Of a DNA stretch of 64,000 bases, positions 45,623 to 56,030 are shown piece by piece. The notes under the pieces were generated by a model. That model saw nothing but the letters and a program-made list of their open reading frames with translations. It had not been told where the DNA came from and searched no databases. The stretch is from Paracoccus laeviglucosivorans (GTDB taxonomy: Bacteria > Pseudomonadota > Alphaproteobacteria > Rhodobacterales > Rhodobacteraceae), in contig NZ_FXTK01000003.1 in NCBI RefSeq assembly GCF_900182695.1, positions 294,501 to 358,500 of the forward strand, given 5' to 3'. Positions within the stretch are counted from its first letter, which is position 1, and each line of letters starts with the position of its first letter. The translations under genes and the position numbers were made by a program.

Positions 45623-47029
45623 TTAGACCGCTTGTGCCGGGCGGGCGCGGCCCGTGCGACGGCTGCGCAACTCCTCGGCCACCAGGAAAGCCAGTTCCAG
45701 CGACTGGCTGGCGTTCAGGCGCGGATCGCAGGCGGTGTGATAGCGGCTGGACAGATCTTCATCCGTCACGGCGCGCACGCCGCCGGTGCATTCGGTGACA
45801 TCCTTGCCGGTCATCTCGAAATGCACACCGCCGGGGATCGAGCCTTCGGCGCGGTGAACCGCAAAGAACTCGCGCACTTCGCGCAGGACCGAGTCGAAGG
45901 GCCGCGTCTTGTAGCCCGAAGGCGACTTGATCGTATTGCCGTGCATCGGGTCGCAGGACCAGACGACATTCGCCCCTTCCTCCTTGACCGCCTTGATCAG
46001 GCGCGGCAGGTGATCGCCCACCGAACCTGCGCCAAAGCGGGCGATCAGGGTTAGGCGGCCCGGTTCATTTTCCGGGTTCAGCTTGGCCATCAGCGTCTTG
46101 AAGTCGCTTTCACTGATCGAGGGGCCGCATTTCAACCCGATCGGGTTCTGGACGCCCCGCGCGAATTCGACATGCGCGCCGTCGATCTGCCGCGTGCGGT
46201 CGCCGATCCAGATCATGTGGCCCGAACCCGCAACCGGCAGGCCGGTGGTGGAATCGATGCGCGCCAAGGCTTCTTCGTATTCCAGCAGCAGGGCTTCGTG
46301 GCTGGTGTAGAAATCCACCTTGCCCAGATCATGCGCGGTTTCCGAAGTCACGCCAGCCGCCGCCATAAAGGCCATGGCGTCGCTGATATGGTCGGCGATG
46401 TCGCGGTAACGCGCCGCCTCCTCGCCGCCGGTGAAGTCGCTGATCCAGCTTTGGACGCGGTGCATGTCCGCATAACCGCCGGTCGAAAACGCCCGCAGCA
46501 GGTTCAACGAGGCCGCAGCCTGCGTATAGGCCGACAGCATCCGCTGCGGATCGGGGATGCGGGCTTCGGGGGTGAAATCGAAGCCGTTGATGATGTCGCC
46601 GCGATAGCTGGGCAATTCCTGACCGCCCACCACCTCGGTCGGGGCGGAACGCGGCTTGGCGAACTGTCCCGCCATGCGGCCCACCTTGACCACGGGAAGC
46701 TGCGCCCCCCAGGTCAGCACAACCGCCATCTGCAGCATCACCTTGAAGGTATCGCGGATATTGTCGGCGGAAAATTCGTTGAAGCTTTCGGCGCAATCGC
46801 CGCCCTGCAGCAAGAAGGCGCGCCCGCCCGCCACTTCGGCCAGCGATGCTTTCAGCCGCCGCGCCTCTCCGGCAAAGACCAGCGGGGGGAACTTGGCAAG
46901 CTGCGCCTCGACCGCCTGAACGGCGGCCTGCTCAGGATATTCCGGCATCTGGATGCGCGGATAGGCGCGCCAGCCACGCTTGTCCCATGCCGTGGCGGGG
47001 GTCGCGGAAGCCGTGTTCTGCTGTGCCAT
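45623..47029 (-). CDS. aroG: Class II 3-deoxy-7-phosphoheptulonate synthase
   Basis: 468 residues of the plant/Mycobacterium-type (AroA-II) DAHP synthase, which joins phosphoenolpyruvate and erythrose-4-phosphate to start the shikimate pathway. Class II landmarks are [11 protein letters not shown] (metal Cys), [25 protein letters not shown] and [16 protein letters not shown] lies nine bases before the ATG at 47029 (MAQQNTA). The symbol is the common one for this reaction; class II naming varies. Confidence 0.94.
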   Translation of the reverse strand: MAQQNTASATPATAWDKRGWRAYPRIQMPEYPEQAAVQAVEAQLAKFPPLVFAGEARRLKASLAEVAGGRAFLLQGGDCAESFNEFSADNIRDTFKVMLQMAVVLTWGAQLPVVKVGRMAGQFAKPRSAPTEVVGGQELPSYRGDIINGFDFTPEARIPDPQRMLSAYTQAAASLNLLRAFSTGGYADMHRVQSWISDFTGGEEAARYRDIADHISDAMAFMAAAGVTSETAHDLGKVDFYTSHEALLLEYEEALARIDSTTGLPVAGSGHMIWIGDRTRQIDGAHVEFARGVQNPIGLKCGPSISESDFKTLMAKLNPENEPGRLTLIARFGAGSVGDHLPRLIKAVKEEGANVVWSCDPMHGNTIKSPSGYKTRPFDSVLREVREFFAVHRAEGSIPGGVHFEMTGKDVTECTGGVRAVTDEDLSSRYHTACDPRLNASQSLELAFLVAEELRSRRTGRARPAQAV

Positions 47030-47255
47030 TATCCTGTCCTCCTGAGAAATGGTGACAGGCATATAAAACTTCCCCCGCGCAAGGGGAAGCTTTTGCATGC
47101 GTCATGGGTCAAAGTTGCTTTTGCAAAAAGTGACGGAACGTCGGATGCAATTTAGCTGCGCCGGAACACCCTTGCGGTTTGCAGAACGCTTTCCTTTTCA
47201 AAACACCGCTTATAACCTGTCAGACAGGACACAGTTCCACTCAGGGAGACATGCA

Positions 47256-48440
47256 ATGAAAAAACTTCTTCTGGCCAGCGCGGCCTGCATCGGCATCGCG
47301 GGCGCTGCCGGAGCCGAGGAAATCAAGATGGGTATCTCGCTGGGCCTGACCGGCCCGCTGGAATCCATCGCCCCGGCCATCCAGAAGGGCGCGGAACTGG
47401 CGATGAAAGAGGTCAGCGACAGCGGCAAGCTGCTTGACGGCTCGACCATCGTGCCTGTGGTTGCGGACAATACCTGCGTCGATGCCGCCGCTTCGGTGGC
47501 CGCGGTCGAGCGTCTGGTGACGGCAGAAGGCGTCAAGGGCATCATGGGCGGCATGTGCTCGGGTGAAACCATTGCCTCGCTCGAAAAGGTCGGCGTGCCG
47601 AACGGCGTCGTGATGATCTCGCCCTCGGCCACGTCGCCGGCGCTTTCGACGATTGACGACAAGGGCTTCTTCTTCCGCACCGCGCCGTCCGATGCCCGTC
47701 AGGGCGAGGTGATGGCCGACATCGTGCTGGAAAAAGGCATCAAGTCGGTCGCCGTGACCTATACCAACAACGACTACGGCAAGGGTCTGGCCGACAGCTT
47801 CGCCAATTCCTACAAGGAAAAGGGCGGCACGGTGACGATCACCGCCGCGCATGACGACGGCAAGGGCGACTATTCCGCCGAAGTCGCGGCGCTGGCCGCA
47901 GCGGGTGGCGATGCGCTGGTCGTCGCGGGCTATGCCGATCAGGGCGGCTCGGGCATCATTCAGGGCGCGCTGGACACGGGCGCGTTTTCGACCTTCGTGC
48001 TGCCGGACGGCATGGTGAACGACACGCTGGCCACGAAATTCGGCGATCAGCTGGAAACCTCGTTCGGTCAGAACCCCTCGGCCGAAGGCGAAGGCCATGA
48101 CAAGTTCGCGGCGCTGGCGACGGCGGGCGGCTTTGACGGCACCTCGGCCTATTCCGGCGAGGCTTACGATGCCGCTGCCCTGATGCTGCTGGCGATGCAG
48201 GCCGCCAAATCCTCGGACCCCAAGGTCTATAAGGACAAGGTGATGGAAGTCGCCAATGCTCCGGGCGAAAAGATCTATCCGGGCGAGCTGGCCAAGGCGC
48301 TGGAACTGATTGCCGCAGGCACGGATGTCGATTATGTCGGCGCGACCTCGGTCGAATTCGTGGAACCGGGCGAAAACGCCGGTGTTTACCGCGAAGTCGA
48401 TTTCAAGGGCGGCAAGCTGAACGTCATCGGCTTCCGCTAA
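47256..48440 (+). CDS. Branched-chain amino acid-type ABC transporter substrate-binding protein
   Basis: 394 residues with a signal peptide (first 20 residues, cleavage after AGA). The mature protein is a Leu/Ile/Val-binding fold: IKMGISLGLTGPLESIAPAIQKGAELA, VKGIMGGMCSGETIAS, YTNNDYGKGLADSF, VVAGYADQGGSGIIQG. It is the periplasmic receptor of the livGFHM-type importer that follows. A terminator-like hairpin after the gene would favour excess receptor over the membrane parts, a usual pattern. Ligand could be another amino acid or amide. Confidence 0.92.
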   Translation: MKKLLLASAACIGIAGAAGAEEIKMGISLGLTGPLESIAPAIQKGAELAMKEVSDSGKLLDGSTIVPVVADNTCVDAAASVAAVERLVTAEGVKGIMGGMCSGETIASLEKVGVPNGVVMISPSATSPALSTIDDKGFFFRTAPSDARQGEVMADIVLEKGIKSVAVTYTNNDYGKGLADSFANSYKEKGGTVTITAAHDDGKGDYSAEVAALAAAGGDALVVAGYADQGGSGIIQGALDTGAFSTFVLPDGMVNDTLATKFGDQLETSFGQNPSAEGEGHDKFAALATAGGFDGTSAYSGEAYDAAALMLLAMQAAKSSDPKVYKDKVMEVANAPGEKIYPGELAKALELIAAGTDVDYVGATSVEFVEPGENAGVYREVDFKGGKLNVIGFR

Positions 48441-48456
48441 GCGGGACCATATGCGG

Positions 48457-48483
48457 AAAGGCCCGGCACGCTCCGGGCCTTTC
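48457..48483 (+). terminator. Hairpin between receptor and livG genes
   Basis: A 10-bp stem AAAGGCCCGG / CCGGGCCTTT with a 6-base loop lies right after the substrate-binding protein gene. The T-run is short, so partial readthrough into livG is likely. Confidence 0.75.
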
Positions 48484-48544
48484 ACAATTATAACAAGCCA
48501 CTACAGGCATATCTTCGCCTAAATTGCGAAGAATGGGGAGTAAC

Positions 48545-49378
48545 ATGATACAGGTCCATGACCTGCACCGCCATTTCGGAGGGTTCCGCGCCGTTGACGG
48601 CGCCAGCCTGACCATCGAGACCGGCTCGATCACCGGGCTAATCGGCCCGAACGGCGCGGGCAAATCCACCTTGTTCAACGTCATCGCAGGCGTGTTGCCG
48701 CCCACATCGGGCCGCGTCGTCATGGATGGCGAGGATATTACCGGCCTTGCCCCGCATGAGTTGTTTCACAAGGGCCTGCTGCGGACCTTTCAGCTTGCGC
48801 ATGAATTTTCGTCGATGACGGTGCGCGAAAACCTGATGATGGTCCCCGGTGCCCAAGCGGGCGAAACGCTGATGAACACCTGGTTCCAGCGCGCCCGCAT
48901 CCGCGACGAAGAACGCGCGCTTCGCAAAAAGGCCGACGAAGTGCTTGAGTTCCTGACCATTTCCCACGTGGCCGATGAAAAGGCCGGGAACCTGTCGGGT
49001 GGTCAGAAAAAGCTGCTGGAACTGGGTCGCACCATGATGGTCGATGCCAAGATCGTCTTTCTGGACGAGGTGGGCGCAGGCGTGAACCGCACGCTGCTGG
49101 GCACGATCGGCGATGCCATCGTCCGGTTGAACAAGGAACGCGGCTATACCTTTTGCGTCATCGAACACGACATGGATTTCATCGGCCGCCTTTGCGACCC
49201 GGTCATCGTGATGGCCGCGGGCAAGGTTCTGGCACAGGGCCCGGCGGATCACATCATGCAGAACGAAGCCGTGATCGAGGCCTATCTGGGCACCGGTCTG
49301 AAGAACAAGGTCGCCGCCGAAATCGCGGTCGAACATGGCCATGGTGCGCAGCCGGGCATGGGCGGGGTCGAGGCATGA
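48545..49378 (+). CDS. livG: Branched-chain amino acid-type ABC transporter ATPase (LivG-like)
   Basis: 277 residues. Walker A GPNGAGKST, signature NLSGGQKKLLELGR and the H-loop IEHDMDF are normal. Walker B reads FLDEVGAGVNR where most LivG have DEP-x-AG-[LM]-N; the catalytic Glu is kept. The C-terminal ~25 residues are an Ala/Gly/His tail. The ATG has GGGGAG upstream. Powers import with LivF, LivH and LivM at the inner membrane. Confidence 0.93.
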   Translation: MIQVHDLHRHFGGFRAVDGASLTIETGSITGLIGPNGAGKSTLFNVIAGVLPPTSGRVVMDGEDITGLAPHELFHKGLLRTFQLAHEFSSMTVRENLMMVPGAQAGETLMNTWFQRARIRDEERALRKKADEVLEFLTISHVADEKAGNLSGGQKKLLELGRTMMVDAKIVFLDEVGAGVNRTLLGTIGDAIVRLNKERGYTFCVIEHDMDFIGRLCDPVIVMAAGKVLAQGPADHIMQNEAVIEAYLGTGLKNKVAAEIAVEHGHGAQPGMGGVEA

Positions 49379-50079
49379 GCTATCTTTCCGCAACCGACAT
49401 GCGCGGCGGCTATGGCAAGGCCGACATCCTGCAAGGCTGCACCCTGACCGTGGACAAGGGCCAGATCGCCGTGATCGTCGGCCCGAACGGCGCCGGGAAA
49501 TCCACCGCGATGAAGGCGGTCTTCGGGATGCTGGGCCTGCGCGAAGGCGCGGTCACGCTGGGCGGCGAGGACATCACCAAGCTGACCCCGCAGGAGCGTG
49601 TCCGCAAGGGCATGGGCTTCGTGCCCCAGACCCACAACATCTTCCCGACCATGACTGTCGAGGAGAACCTTGAGATGGGCGCCTTCATCCGCGAAGACGA
49701 CTATCGCGACACTCTGGCGCAGGTCTATGATCTGTTCCCCGCCGTCGCCGACAAGCGTGCGCAGCGTGCAGGCGAGCTTTCGGGCGGTCAGCGTCAGCAG
49801 GTCGCCGTGGGCCGCGCGCTGATGACCAAGCCCAGCCTGCTGATGCTGGACGAACCCACCGCAGGCGTCAGCCCCATCGTCATGGACGAACTTTTCGACC
49901 GCATCATCGAGGTGGCGCGGACCGGCATCTCGATCCTGATGGTCGAACAGAACGCCCGTCAGGCGCTGGAGATCGCAGACATTGGTTATGTCCTTGTGCA
50001 GGGCGCGAACCGTTACACCGACACCGGCAAGGCCCTGATGGCCGACCCCGAGGTCCGCCGCACCTTCCTTGGGGGCTGA
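49375..50079 (+). CDS. livF: Branched-chain amino acid-type ABC transporter ATPase (LivF-like)
   Basis: 234 residues. Walker A GPNGAGKST, the LivF-type FVPQTHNIFPTMTVEENLEMG, signature ELSGGQRQQVAVGRAL and Walker B LLMLDEPTAGVSP are all standard. The start overlaps the livG stop (ATGA). LivF pairs with LivG as the second nucleotide-binding subunit. Confidence 0.95.
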   Translation: MSYLSATDMRGGYGKADILQGCTLTVDKGQIAVIVGPNGAGKSTAMKAVFGMLGLREGAVTLGGEDITKLTPQERVRKGMGFVPQTHNIFPTMTVEENLEMGAFIREDDYRDTLAQVYDLFPAVADKRAQRAGELSGGQRQQVAVGRALMTKPSLLMLDEPTAGVSPIVMDELFDRIIEVARTGISILMVEQNARQALEIADIGYVLVQGANRYTDTGKALMADPEVRRTFLGG

Positions 50080-50080
50080 T

Positions 50081-51082
50081 ATGGATGTCCTGAACGCCCT
50101 TGTGGCCCTGTCGAACTTCGTCATCATCCCCGCCGCCGCTTATGGTGCGCAACTGGCGCTCGGGGCGCTGGGGGTGACGCTGATCTATGGTATCCTGCGA
50201 TTTTCCAACTTTGCCCACGGCGACACCATGGCCTTTGGCACCGCGCTGGTGATCCTTGTGACTTGGGGCCTGCAAGCCCTTGGGATCAGCCTTGGCCCCC
50301 TGCCCGTCGCGCTGCTGGCGCTGCCTATTGGCATTGCGTTGTGTTCGGTCTTTGTCCTTGGCACCGACCGCGCGGTATACCGTTTCTATCGCCGCAAGCG
50401 GTCCGAGCCGATCATTCTGGTCATGGCCTCGGTCGGGGTCATGTTCATCATGAACGGGCTGACACGTCTGGTCATCGGCGTGGATGAAATCCGCTTTGAC
50501 GACGGCGCGCGGTTCTTGGTGACGGTCCAGCAATTCAAGGCATGGACCGGATTGACCGAAGGGCTGGCGCTACGTGTCAGCCAGGTCCTGACGCTGGTCA
50601 TTACCGCCTTGGCCTGCTGGGCGCTGTTCCGGTTCCTGAACCGTTCGCGCGCGGGCAAGGCCATGCGCGCCTACTCGGATAACGAGGATCTGGCGCTTTT
50701 GTCCGGGATAGATCCCGAACGCATCGTCCGCCTGACATGGATCATCGCAACCGCCTTGGCCGTCACGGCCGGAACCCTTTACGGTCTGGACAAAAGCTTC
50801 AAGGCTTTCAACTATTTCCAGATACTTCTTCCAATTTTTGCAGCATCTATCGTGGGTGGCCTTGGCAATCCGCTGGGGGCTGTCGCGGGCGGGTTCATCG
50901 TCGCCTTTTCGGAAGTGGCGGTGACATATCCGTGGAAAAAGGTGGCGGGCTATCTGGGTATCCAGTCGGACGGGCTGCTGCAACTGCTGTCCACCGAATA
51001 CAAATTCGCGGTCAGCTTTGTCATCCTGATCGTCGTCCTGCTGTTCAGGCCCACCGGCCTGTTCCGCGGCAAATCGGTATAA
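50081..51082 (+). CDS. livH: Branched-chain amino acid-type ABC transporter permease (LivH-like)
   Basis: 333 residues with about eight membrane helices. The family core is ALGVTLIYGILRFSNFAHGD near the N-terminus and FAASIVGGLGNPLGAVAGGFIVAFSE near the C-terminus; the coupling-helix stretch SRAGKAMRAYSDNEDLALLSGID contacts the ATPases. It begins two bases after livF. One of two membrane subunits of the importer. Confidence 0.95.
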   Translation: MDVLNALVALSNFVIIPAAAYGAQLALGALGVTLIYGILRFSNFAHGDTMAFGTALVILVTWGLQALGISLGPLPVALLALPIGIALCSVFVLGTDRAVYRFYRRKRSEPIILVMASVGVMFIMNGLTRLVIGVDEIRFDDGARFLVTVQQFKAWTGLTEGLALRVSQVLTLVITALACWALFRFLNRSRAGKAMRAYSDNEDLALLSGIDPERIVRLTWIIATALAVTAGTLYGLDKSFKAFNYFQILLPIFAASIVGGLGNPLGAVAGGFIVAFSEVAVTYPWKKVAGYLGIQSDGLLQLLSTEYKFAVSFVILIVVLLFRPTGLFRGKSV

Positions 51083-51092
51083 GGGGGCCGTC

Positions 51093-52433
51093 ATGTCAAA
51101 CACTCGTCAAGCCGACGCGACAAGCCGCTGGCGCGCCCTGATCGTCTTTGCCGCCATTGTCGTGCTGTTCCTGCTGGAGGGGACGACACGCAACGCCCTG
51201 TTCTCGGGGTCATGGAATACGGCGCTGGCCATCCTGAACATGGGGCTGATTTCGGCCGTGATGGCCTTGGGCGTCAACATGCAATGGGGCTATGCGGGCC
51301 TGTTCAACGCGGGTGTCGTGGGCTTTCTGGCGCTTGGAGCCCTGGGCCCGGTGCTGGTCTCGACCGCGCCGGTGCAAGGCGCCTGGGCCGCAGGGGGGCC
51401 GCGCGTCATCCTTGCGCTGGTCGTCGGTTTCGGAACGCTGGTGCTGGCGGCGCAGGTGTGGAAACGCGCAGGCCGGGGCTGGCGCATCCCGGCGCTGATC
51501 GCCACGCTGGTCGTGGGTTTCGTCGCATATCGCTGGCTGTTCGACCCCGCCGTCATGGCGATCGAGGCGAACAACTCCGCCTCGGCCGGCAATATCGGCG
51601 GCTTCGGCCTGCCGGTCCTGCTGTCATGGCCGGTCGGCGCGCTACTGGCGGCGGGCGCCGCATGGGGCGTGGGCAAGGTCGCGCTGGGGCTACGCTCGGA
51701 TTATCTGGCGATCGCGACGCTGGGCATCGGCGAAATCATCGTCGCCGTCATGCGCAACGAAGAATGGCTGGCCCGCGGCGTCAAGAACATGTCGGGCATC
51801 CCGCGTCCCGTCCCCTATGAGCTGGACCTGCAGAACGATCCGGGCTTCGTCGCCAAGGCCGCCGCATGGGGTCTGGACGCTGCGACGGCATCGGGGATCT
51901 GGGTCAAGCTGCTTTACGCGGGGCTGTTCGGCGTTGTGCTGCTGGTGCTGATCCTGCTGGCCGAACTGGCGCTGAAATCGCCATGGGGCCGGATGATGCG
52001 CGCGATCCGCGACAATGAAACCGCCGCCAGCGCCATGGGCAAGAACGTCACCGGGCGGCATCTGCAGATCTTCATCATCGGTTCCGCCGTGATCGGGCTG
52101 GCCGGCGCGATGATGGTGACGCTGGACGGGCTGGTGTCGCCCGGTGGGTTCAACCCGCTGCGCTACACCTTCCTGATCTGGGTCATGGTGATCGTCGGCG
52201 GGTCCGGCAACAACTGGGGCGCGGTTCTGGGCGCGATTCTTGTCTGGTTCCTGTGGATCAAGGCCGAGGTCTGGGGCCCGGCACTGATGCACCTGATCAC
52301 CGCGCCTTTGCCCGAAGGCGGCTTGCGCAGCCAACTTCTGGGCGGTGCGCCGCATATGCGGTTCATCGCGATGGGCTTGGTCCTGCTGCTGGTCCTGCGC
52401 TTCGCGCCCCGCGGCTTGGTCCCCGAGAAGTAA
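51093..52433 (+). CDS. livM: Branched-chain amino acid-type ABC transporter permease (LivM-like)
   Basis: 446 residues, longer than many LivM proteins because of extra hydrophobic segments between about residues 85 and 140. The core NMQWGYAGLFNAGVVGFLALGA, LRSDYLAIATLGIGEII and SPWGRMMRAIRDNETAASAMGKN (coupling helix) is conserved, as is IWVMVIVGGSGNNWGAVLGA. AAGGGGG precedes the ATG. Last gene of the liv set, ended by two successive hairpins. Confidence 0.94.
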   Translation: MSNTRQADATSRWRALIVFAAIVVLFLLEGTTRNALFSGSWNTALAILNMGLISAVMALGVNMQWGYAGLFNAGVVGFLALGALGPVLVSTAPVQGAWAAGGPRVILALVVGFGTLVLAAQVWKRAGRGWRIPALIATLVVGFVAYRWLFDPAVMAIEANNSASAGNIGGFGLPVLLSWPVGALLAAGAAWGVGKVALGLRSDYLAIATLGIGEIIVAVMRNEEWLARGVKNMSGIPRPVPYELDLQNDPGFVAKAAAWGLDAATASGIWVKLLYAGLFGVVLLVLILLAELALKSPWGRMMRAIRDNETAASAMGKNVTGRHLQIFIIGSAVIGLAGAMMVTLDGLVSPGGFNPLRYTFLIWVMVIVGGSGNNWGAVLGAILVWFLWIKAEVWGPALMHLITAPLPEGGLRSQLLGGAPHMRFIAMGLVLLLVLRFAPRGLVPEK

Positions 52434-52439
52434 GGCCAC

Positions 52440-52476
52440 GCGCCTTGCCGTCCCCTTGATGGGGGCGGTAAGGCGC
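52440..52476 (+). other. Long hairpin after livM
   Basis: Near-perfect 16-bp inverted repeat (GCGCCTTGCCGTCCCC with GGGGGCGGTAAGGCGC) around a TTGAT loop, 6 bases after the livM stop and without a T-run. It may protect the mRNA 3' end or aid the terminator that follows. Confidence 0.6.
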
Positions 52477-52490
52477 AGCCAACCAAAAGC

Positions 52491-52520
52491 AAAAGGGGCC
52501 GCGATGGCCCCTTTTTTTTC
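52491..52520. terminator. Rho-independent terminator between livM and purN
   Basis: AAAAGGGGCC and GGCCCCTTTT arms with a GCGAT loop and a run of eight T on the + strand. The A-run on the left would give a T-tail on the minus strand, so it can also end purM-purN transcription; it touches the purN stop codon. Confidence 0.93.
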
Positions 52521-53115
52521 ATGCAGCGTTCAGGATCAGCGGCGTTTGATCGCCACTGGCAAATCGCCGCAGCACTTGCGGATACAGCAGATGTTCCTGC
52601 ACCAGCACCCGCGCCGCCAGCGTATCGGCATCGTCGCCCGGCAGCACGGGCACCCGCGCCTGTCCCAGCATCGGGCCTGCATCCAGTTCCGGCGTAACCA
52701 GATGCACCGTCGCGCCGGCTTCGGTATCGCCCGCCTCGATCGCGCGCTGATGCGTGTGCAGCCCCGGATATTTCGGCAGCAACGAGGGGTGGATGTTCAA
52801 CATCCGCCCCTGAAACCGCTGAACGAAATCCGGCGTCAGGATACGCATGAACCCCGCAAGGCACAAGATGTCCGGCTCGGCCGCCAGCAAGGGTTGCAGC
52901 AGCGCCGCCTCGAATGCAGCGCGGTCGCCCTTATAGGCGCGGTGATCGACCGCAAATGTCGCAACGCCCATCTCGGCGGCCTTGGCAAGCCCGCCCGCCG
53001 CCGGGTCGTTCGACCCGACGATGACCGCGCGCGCCGGGTGATCCCCCGTCATCGCCTGCACCAGCTTGACCATATTCGAGCCGCCGCCCGAAATCAGGAT
53101 GGCGACTTTCTTCAA
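52519..53115 (-). CDS. purN: Phosphoribosylglycinamide formyltransferase
   Basis: 198 residues. PurN transfers a formyl group from 10-formyl-tetrahydrofolate to glycinamide ribonucleotide in purine synthesis. [10 protein letters not shown] (phosphate loop), [16 protein letters not shown], the catalytic Asn-His in [22 protein letters not shown], and [13 protein letters not shown] (catalytic Asp) are present. The start codon is TTG at 53115, overlapping the purM stop as TTGA. Confidence 0.95.
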   Translation of the reverse strand: MKKVAILISGGGSNMVKLVQAMTGDHPARAVIVGSNDPAAGGLAKAAEMGVATFAVDHRAYKGDRAAFEAALLQPLLAAEPDILCLAGFMRILTPDFVQRFQGRMLNIHPSLLPKYPGLHTHQRAIEAGDTEAGATVHLVTPELDAGPMLGQARVPVLPGDDADTLAARVLVQEHLLYPQVLRRFASGDQTPLILNAA

Positions 53116-54158
53116 CGCAGGCTGCCGGAATAGCGCACACCTTCGCCCGGCGTCACATGGCCAAGGCGGAACACGGTTTCGCCCTCGGCGGTCAGCAGCG
53201 CCTCAAGCGCCTCGGCGCGGTCGGCGGCGACCGACAGGATCATGCCCACGCCCGAGTTGAAGGTCTTGAGCATCTCGGCCTCGGCGATGCCACCGGCTTC
53301 GGCCAGCCAGTAAAAAACCGGCGGCAGGCTGAAGCTGTCCAGATCGATTTCGGCCCCCAGAGCTTTGGGCAGGACGCGAGGCAAGTTTTCGGTGATACCG
53401 CCGCCGGTGATATGGGCAGCCGCATGAACGCCGCCTGCGCGGATCGCGGCCAGCACCGGCTTGACGTAAAGCCGGGTCGGCACCAGCAGCGCCTGCCCCA
53501 GCGTGCCCGTGCCGAAGGGCGCGGGCGATTCCCAGTCAAGGCCCGCATGTTCGGCCACTTTGCGCACCAGCGAAAACCCGTTGGAATGCACCCCGTCCGA
53601 GGCAAGGCCCAGCAGCACGTCGCCGTCCTGCACACCCGCAGGCAGGGCCGTGCCGCGTTCCATCGCGCCGACCGCAAAGCCCGCCAGATCGAAATCGCCC
53701 TTGGCATACATGCCGGGCATTTCGGCGGTTTCACCACCGATCAGGGCCGCGCCGGACCGGCGGCAGCCTTCGGCGATGCCGTTGATGACCCGCGCCGCCT
53801 CATCGACCGAAAGTTTGCCGGTGGCGAAATAATCCAGAAAGAACAGCGGTTCGGCACCCTGGCAGACCAGATCGTTTACGCACATGGCGACCAGATCAAT
53901 GCCCAGCCCGTCCAGCTCGCCCGTGTCGATGCCGATGCGCAGCTTGGTGCCCACGCCATCGGTCGCGGCGACCAGCACCGGATCGTTGAAGCCCGCAGCG
54001 CGCGGATCGAACAACGCGCCAAATCCGCCCAGACCGTCCATCACACCCGCACGCTGGGTCGCGGCGGCGGCGGGCTTGATACGTTCGACCAGCGCATTGC
54101 CTGCGTCGATATCCACTCCGGCTTCGGCATAGGACAGGCCATTCTTGCGCTCGGTCAT
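53112..54158 (-). CDS. purM: Phosphoribosylformylglycinamidine cyclo-ligase
   Basis: 348 residues. AIR synthetase closing the imidazole ring in purine synthesis. Start [23 protein letters not shown]-site [33 protein letters not shown], and [17 protein letters not shown] are diagnostic. It is translated ahead of purN with a 4-base overlap, an order common in proteobacteria. Confidence 0.97.
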   Translation of the reverse strand: MTERKNGLSYAEAGVDIDAGNALVERIKPAAAATQRAGVMDGLGGFGALFDPRAAGFNDPVLVAATDGVGTKLRIGIDTGELDGLGIDLVAMCVNDLVCQGAEPLFFLDYFATGKLSVDEAARVINGIAEGCRRSGAALIGGETAEMPGMYAKGDFDLAGFAVGAMERGTALPAGVQDGDVLLGLASDGVHSNGFSLVRKVAEHAGLDWESPAPFGTGTLGQALLVPTRLYVKPVLAAIRAGGVHAAAHITGGGITENLPRVLPKALGAEIDLDSFSLPPVFYWLAEAGGIAEAEMLKTFNSGVGMILSVAADRAEALEALLTAEGETVFRLGHVTPGEGVRYSGSLR

Positions 54159-54239
54159 CTTTCGGTCCCCTTTGGTTTGCCGACCCGATAACGCAGGCGG
54201 GCCGCGCAGGCAATGATCGCTTGCGCTTTTGCCGCAGGC

Positions 54240-56030
54240 TTAGCGGTCCCAGGGCATGGGAATATCGACAAACGGGACGCCTGCGGGATTGCCCGGCCCG
54301 TTTTTCGCAGCCGTCACGATCTGCGACCGTGTCATCGGAGGCGTGCTGCCCGCCATCCGCGCCGCAAGCCAGCGGGTGATGCGAGGCGCCGCGATGCTGG
54401 TGCCGCTGACGATCTGCGTGGCGCGACCGCGCAGCCCCGGCGCAGGCACGCCGGGCAGCGCGACGCAGCGGTCGCCCGCAGCCGTCAGGTCACCGCAATC
54501 GCCATTCGCCAGCAACCCGGCATAGGATGACAGCCGCCGTGTCGGACCGTCATCAGCGTGCCATGGCCCGATCCGGTAATGCGCACCCACCCGCAATTGC
54601 CGTTCGCCCCACGCATAGGCATTGGCCGTGCCGTTGCGCCGGATCGCGGACGGGTCGGCGGGATCGGCCGCCTGCCAATGGCCATGCGCGTCCCGCTCGA
54701 CATAAGTCGGATCGACCAGCCATGACTGCCGCCCCGCGCGGGGAAAGCCGAACAGCCGATCATCGCGCTGCACCACCACGTCGCAGGGCGACGGACCGCC
54801 GGGCAGCAGTTCGATCTGCCACGTGCCCGGCGGCGACAGCACCGGCCCCGGCTTGTCCGATGCGGTGGGCGGCACGATCATCGTCAGGCATTGGCGCAGA
54901 CGGTCGCCCCGCGCAAAGGCCTGCAGGACCAGCCGCGCCAGCTCCCGCTCCTGATCGTCAAGGATCATGGCAATCTGCGCCCCGGCCCCGACCGGGTCAT
55001 CAAAGGCCGTCTCGATGCTGCGGGCGGGTGCGGATGCCGCACCGGGCAGGGTCAGCCGCAGGCGGATCGCGGGCGCGCCTGCGGGCAGCACCGGCGCCCA
55101 TATCTGCAACTCGCTTATCGTGCGGTCATCGGGGGGCAGGTTCCAGCCGATTTCACCGGGCGCATCCGCCCCGGCTTTCAGCACGGCATTCTGCCGCCTT
55201 TGCCGCGTGTTGCCGCTGGCCAGCACGAAATGCACCTGCCCCAGATCGCTTGGCGGCTGGGCCGAGATGACATCATGCATCCGCTCGATCAAAGATGTGC
55301 CGTCACGCGGCCCCGCGGTGATCCCCAGTGAGATATTCACCACAATCGGCGGTCTGACAGGCGGCTTGCCCCGCTGCGCGCGGTCGGCGTTGATTTCGGC
55401 GGCCAGCATCCGCGCCCGGCTGATGATGAAGACGACCGATGCCTGCAGCAGCAGCGGCATCACCGCCCCCGATGTATCGGCCAACGCCCAGTCGGGCAGG
55501 CCCACGGCAATCAGCGGATGGGCGCGGCCCGCACGGTCATCGGGCAAAAACCCCGCAGCCGTGCAGGCGACAGCCGCACCGTGACTGGAGGCGCGCATCA
55601 TCCAGCGCGCATCGCGTCGGCCCGGCTCCATCAGACCTATGGCGCGATAGATTTCCTCCTCGGACCGGGGGTGACCGTTGCCGCCCTGACGCAGCAGGTC
55701 GATCTCGGAGCCGCGCAATTCCAGCCCAAAGGCGATGTCGGGGCGCGGCGACAGGTCCGCCACGCCATCCTGCAACCAGATCGAGGCGACCCGGCTATGC
55801 CCGTCCGCCGCCGTCAGCAGGTGATGGGCAAAGGGCACGACATGGTCGATCACCGCGACGATCGCCACTTCGTCCTCGGGCAGGGCATCGCCCTGCAGGA
55901 ACACGTCCGAGCGGATGATCCCCTCGCCGCCGCCCGCCGCCGAGGGCGGGAACAGCGACAGCTTGTCATAGGCCGGCAGCAACGCCTCAAGCAGGTCGCT
56001 GTATTCGGCAATCGTGGCGTTCATGATCAT
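54240..56030 (-). CDS. S8 subtilisin-family serine protease, apparently cytoplasmic
   Basis: 596 residues. The catalytic triad is readable: Asp62 in VAVIDHVVPFAH, His150 in RASSHGAAVA and Ser545 in IVSGTSIAAPR, with the oxyanion Asn274 in LASGN. A beta-rich insert (about 300-420) separates the last two. No signal peptide or pro-domain is seen; the first 40 residues are a short helical leader, so the enzyme is probably intracellular. The ATG overlaps the stop of the 69-residue gene (ATGA), with M3 also possible. Last gene of a three-gene leftward unit with the PAP2-type enzyme. Substrate unknown. Confidence 0.9.
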   Translation of the reverse strand: MIMNATIAEYSDLLEALLPAYDKLSLFPPSAAGGGEGIIRSDVFLQGDALPEDEVAIVAVIDHVVPFAHHLLTAADGHSRVASIWLQDGVADLSPRPDIAFGLELRGSEIDLLRQGGNGHPRSEEEIYRAIGLMEPGRRDARWMMRASSHGAAVACTAAGFLPDDRAGRAHPLIAVGLPDWALADTSGAVMPLLLQASVVFIISRARMLAAEINADRAQRGKPPVRPPIVVNISLGITAGPRDGTSLIERMHDVISAQPPSDLGQVHFVLASGNTRQRRQNAVLKAGADAPGEIGWNLPPDDRTISELQIWAPVLPAGAPAIRLRLTLPGAASAPARSIETAFDDPVGAGAQIAMILDDQERELARLVLQAFARGDRLRQCLTMIVPPTASDKPGPVLSPPGTWQIELLPGGPSPCDVVVQRDDRLFGFPRAGRQSWLVDPTYVERDAHGHWQAADPADPSAIRRNGTANAYAWGERQLRVGAHYRIGPWHADDGPTRRLSSYAGLLANGDCGDLTAAGDRCVALPGVPAPGLRGRATQIVSGTSIAAPRITRWLAARMAGSTPPMTRSQIVTAAKNGPGNPAGVPFVDIPMPWDR

